Assembly: GCF_008831285.2 (NCBI RefSeq)
Contig: NC_045140.1
Span: forward strand, 27,050,131-27,114,130
DNA: 64,000 bases
Direction of reading: 5' to 3'
Source of the DNA: Nymphaea colorata
Taxonomy: Eukaryota; Streptophyta; Magnoliopsida; Nymphaeales; Nymphaeaceae
Below, in pieces: positions 60,383 through 64,000 of the stretch; the first letter of the stretch is position 1; every line of letters starts with the position of its first letter. Under the pieces are notes generated by a model. The model was not told the DNA's origin and searched no databases. It saw only the letters and a list, made by a program, of their open reading frames with translations. A program made the position numbers and the translations under genes.

Positions 60383-60731
60383 GATCGTCGCTGGTTCAGT
60401 TTTGGTTCCCATTTTCCCCTGGCAATGCCAAATCCAATTCAAAACCAATTTCTTATTTAATTATTAAGCATATGAGACCACATCTGAGGCCTCGTGAACC
60501 TGATTTCAGTAAAAAAAGAGACCGTACAAGGTTGTACGAGAAGCCTAACTGGCCTAAACAGGCATGCTCAAATAATCTTAATCACTGCTGCACTTGGCCA
60601 ATCATCCAGTAAATTAAATGAAACTGAATTACAATTTTCCTCTTCGAAAGAAACAAGTCATATAGGATCCTCTTTGTCAGTACTTTACGGATTGACACAA
60701 CATGATTGGTGCCTCCGAAATCAAGTTCTTA

Positions 60732-63695
60732 TCATGTTAGCTCCTGTTCTTTTGCAGCCATGTTCACATTTTGTCGGTCCCTTCTGAATGTTACATACAA
60801 GGGAGTATAGAACAGTGCACAGAGTGCCCAGGGAAAAGCCATCATACAAAGCAGTCCACGTGATAATGCATATGCTTCCTTTGCTGATCCTGAGTCTAGT
60901 TTTACAGACTTCGGATCGTACCCGTAAAGTTTTTCAGAGAGGACTCCAACAATAGGTGCTGCAAAAGCCGAGAATGAACCTTCGAAGGCCCTGTCAAAGG
61001 CATATATCATAGTTCTGTGCTTCACAGGAACCACTTCAGCAAAAATGGGGTTGTTGGCGCATGTGCCAGACCAGCTGATTGTAAGTCCCATGAGGAAGAG
61101 AGTAACGGCAAAAGAAAACCAGCTTGTTTCAGTCTGTGGGATCCCGATGAGGAGGAGGAAAGAAAAAGGAACCCCCATCAATGCACTGAATTGTGCACAC
61201 ATAATGCGTCCTGTGTTTGGATATACACGTGAAACACGATCTGCTAAGTATCCCCCAAGAAGGCTCCCCAGAGCACATCCTATTGCGAAAAGGCTTAGTA
61301 GTGCAGCTGAGCTTTTATGCCCAAAACCTGAGAACAGGACCAAGAAACAGATTAGCAGCTTGCCTGCAGTTGTCATGGGCAGTATCTGAGCATCAATGGG
61401 TTGAATGTTCAACCAACAGACTACAACCACAATGATTCTCTCTTAGTGAGGCTTACCCAACTCAAACAAAAGCAATGCGAAAAGCCACAAGCTTTACATG
61501 CACCACTCCAACACACCAAGTTGGGGGCATGACAAAGTGGACCACAAGAATTGAAAACAGAGATTGAATCCATGAATTTGCATTTTTAAATGTTATACAT
61601 CACATTTAAGAATGCAAAACATGCACATCATGCTTCTGGTAAAGCAACAATCTACAACTTGATGCTTCTCAAAACCAAATCAGGAGAAAAAACTGTTATC
61701 TTACTGGCAAACTGCAACAGCATCAGTTTGGGATCTGCTATTTTCATAGAAAATGGCAAAATCATTTGAGCTGTTAAAGTTGCTATATCTACTTCAATGG
61801 CACATAGATGACATACTCACCAATCAGTTCAAACCACATAGTGAAGAACACCATTGCCGTCCATGGCAGTGAACCAACAATTCCTTGCATGACAATTACT
61901 TGAAACGTCTGCACCTTCACAACTGTTTTCATGGCTATCCATGAACCATGAAACAGGGATGAGGAAGCCGTATCTGGTTTTTCAATCAAGTCAGATCTGG
62001 GACAAGGACAGAACATCATGAGAGGCTGTTCACTTCAAAACAGCTACCTCTGTTGGTAGCTGAGAACTGGGAACTGACCAACTGAAAATTATGCAACTCT
62101 AACTAGCCAAAACAACTAAATATAAAAATACAGAGCCATAGAGTTCTGAAAGTGATCTTTCTAAATCAAGATATAGAATGTGGACTTTCTCACCTTCAGT
62201 TTGCACATTTGATCTCCCTAGTAACACAGTGAACAGAAAAAAATAGTTCAATTGAAAATAAACATGCACATGCATGCTAACAGTATCCACTGGTTAACAA
62301 AAGAATTCAGCTGCCTAACCTCTCAAAGGAAAAACAGCAGTGAACCACATCAGTGAGGATGAGGATTCTTGTTAACATTATAGGATTCGGATTTAACCAG
62401 TGCGACAAAGGTGGCTTCAAAAAAAATGCATGAATAGGTAATAAGAGGTGCAACATCACTACGTACGTGCTGAAAATAAATTGCTTCTTAATAACTCAAG
62501 ACATGAGGCAATAAAATAAGAGAAATGAAAACATTGTACGCAAAAGCATTTGCATGTTCTATACAGTATTTATAATGTCTGTAGTGACGGCACCCAGGGA
62601 AATCTACAAACACACCCCGACATACCTGCTTAGGAAATTGCATTATTGGCAGGAAAATGCATATTGTGCGGGTCAAAGCATCCTATGTAGGATTTATGAT
62701 GAGAAACCAACACAAAGTATAGGAGGGAAAATGGCCGTATGGCAAAACAGCCATATTAAGTGGGGGCACTTGATGACAGGAACAACATTCTAAGTAATCT
62801 ATGTGCCAGCTCCTTTCAGTAGCCATCTTTCTTTTCACTGGTGCTGGCACAGAATTATATCCAAGTCCAGCGTACTAGGTGCAGTCATCCTAAAAGGTCG
62901 CCCACCAGTCAAACCTAGACCAAGTACCATTGCATAAACATTTTGGAGAATGAAAAACATGGTTCACCTGCCCAACATGCAGAAATTGAGTGCACAAGGA
63001 TAACCATACATTCCATTTGTTCCTTTATTATGAATGCAAAGAACAGCTGTAAAAAGTACTGAATCAGGCACCTTTCAAAGTGGTCGCTGGTTCCAGTTGC
63101 AAATTGGGACGCCCTTCTTGGGTCAATAACAAACATAAAAACGAGCAGCCCAATTATTGAACTTAAAAATGCCATCATAATAAATGCACAACGCCACCCT
63201 GGAACACCAAAAAATTCTTGCCCAGCCATCACAGTTGCTACAACACCACCACCAATACCACCAGCTGAACCAACAAGGTTCAGCAACCCAAAACCTACTC
63301 CTCGCGCACCATCAAGATAGCTGTCGGCAATAAAGGACTGAAGTGCTGGTATTACAATTGCTAACCCTAATCCATTGACTGCTCTCCAAAAAGCTACTTG
63401 CATGAAATGCTGACTCACACCTACTGCAGCAGTCGAGAGTGCCCAACATAGAGTGCCTGTAGCAAGAACTATAGGGCGGTCATAGTGAAGTACTAAAACA
63501 CCTGCAACTGGTGATAGTATCGCCTGTACAAAGTTACGAATGAAAGTAAGATACCCTAGATCAGTAGGGCCGGCATTGAAAGCAGCACTGACTTCTTTGT
63601 ATACAGATGGAAGCAGATTCTCATCAGCCCGTTCCATTATGGCGGCCATGTTTATAAGAAGAAGCGAGAGAGAGAACCCAAATATTTTTTTTGTC
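60732..63695 (-). CDS. Major facilitator superfamily transporter, UNE2-like (5' end missing)
   Basis: Three exons are readable: 63695-63072, 61996-61821 and 61327-60732 (TGA), encoding about 465 residues. The N-terminus, likely the first membrane segment's start, lies in an exon beyond the window. The sequence begins TKKIFGFSLSLLLINMAAIM, ERADENLLPSVYKEVSAAFN, and contains around ten to twelve hydrophobic segments. Motifs include RAVNGLGLAIVIPALQSFIA, GGYLADRVSRVYPNTGR (the MFS loop 8-9 motif) and NNPIFAEVVPVKHRTMIYAF. These match the plant family of Arabidopsis UNE2 (unfertilized embryo sac 2) and relatives (recalled). The substrate is unknown. It is an integral membrane protein. The internal Met at 63649 is probably not the start, because conserved hydrophobic sequence precedes it in frame. 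Confidence 0.9.
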
Positions 63696-64000
63696 CTGTC
63701 ATTTAAGATAACAACATATGATGCAGGAATAATTAGAGAACATATATAATCAATGCTTCAGAACCATTGTAGCGTACCCGATAATGTCAAAAATTGGAAA
63801 CCAAATCCTAAAGCAGAAGCACCAATTTGATGTGCAGGAAATTGCCAACCAAAAATGTACAGCAAGAACCACAGTGCTAGAATCTAAAAAGTCAAAACAT
63901 ATAAGATAAATTCGTTGTACTTGTTACTGCTGTCACCATGCAACTTTACTAGTAGAATCCGACAGCATGGAATGCCCAAACTAGATAAGGTACTGCAGTA
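63696..64000. other. Intron of the MFS transporter gene at the right edge
   Basis: This lies upstream (in gene sense) of the acceptor TGACAG at 63696. It is AT-rich and no further exon was recognised, so the first exon lies beyond the window. Confidence 0.5.

Larger units (their letters stand above)
57410..60731. other. Intergenic region between the Glu/Lys-run gene and the MFS transporter
   Basis: This 3.3-kb stretch separates convergent genes. It contains a 404-bp inverted-repeat element (58760-59163) and a (GT)n(GA)n tract (60326-60382). Short plus-strand frames around 58437-58685 and 60494-60787 are not convincing. No gene is called. Confidence 0.55.

Noticed and set aside
1-64000. CRISPR arrays, rRNA genes, tRNA genes, viral insertions, biosynthetic gene cluster
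   Set aside because: No spacer-type arrays, rRNA, cloverleaf-consistent tRNA or viral proteins were seen, and the neighbouring genes share no pathway.

Overview
This is nuclear DNA from a flowering plant. The evidence is intron-rich genes with GT/AG junctions, AT-rich introns and intergenic DNA, plant-only families (a xyloglucan endotransglucosylase, Raf-like MAPKKKs, the chloroplast cyclophilin CYP28, LPEAT1), many (CT)n, (TA)n and (CA)n tracts, and small non-autonomous transposons. The species cannot be named from the sequence. The proteins are typical angiosperm orthologues, and codon use and gene structure do not look grass-like.

Layout. 582-7828 (+): 3' half of the exocyst gene SEC10; its upstream part lies outside the window. 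11304-16021 (-): ATN1-like Raf-family (group C) protein kinase with a 2.8-kb intron. 16.0-20.4 kb: gene-poor, with a small inverted-repeat element and unassigned coding-like fragments. 20415-27521 (-): complete eight-exon LPEAT1-type lysophospholipid acyltransferase; its last intron carries a miniature LTR retroelement. 27.5-34.5 kb: repeat-rich gene desert. 34543-36980 (+): XTH6/7-like xyloglucan endotransglucosylase/hydrolase. 39249-41481 (+): five-exon plant protein of unknown function with NPF motifs. 42847-49587 (-): PB1-domain Raf-like MAPKKK (group B4 type), 1548 residues. 52739-54539 (+): chloroplast cyclophilin CYP28. 56858-57409 (+): short single-exon protein of unknown function with Glu and Lys runs. 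60732-63695 (-): C-terminal part of an UNE2-like MFS transporter; its start lies beyond the right edge.

The genes are unrelated housekeeping and signalling loci: vesicle tethering, two kinases, membrane-lipid remodelling, wall remodelling, plastid protein folding and transport. They do not form a pathway or a biosynthetic cluster. All exon boundaries were read by hand, and the summed exon lengths keep frame.

I found no convincing previously undescribed biological system. The points most worth a second look are structural: a ~730-bp TRIM-like retroelement with a clear initiator-Met primer-binding site inside LPEAT1; a threefold ~100-bp duplication of an LPEAT1 exon end with its 5' splice site; a 271-bp transposon bounded by a perfect 10-bp target duplication in SEC10; loss of canonical cyclophilin catalytic residues in CYP28; a uORF overlapping the ATN1-like start as TGATG; and a triple-NPF tail on an unknown protein.
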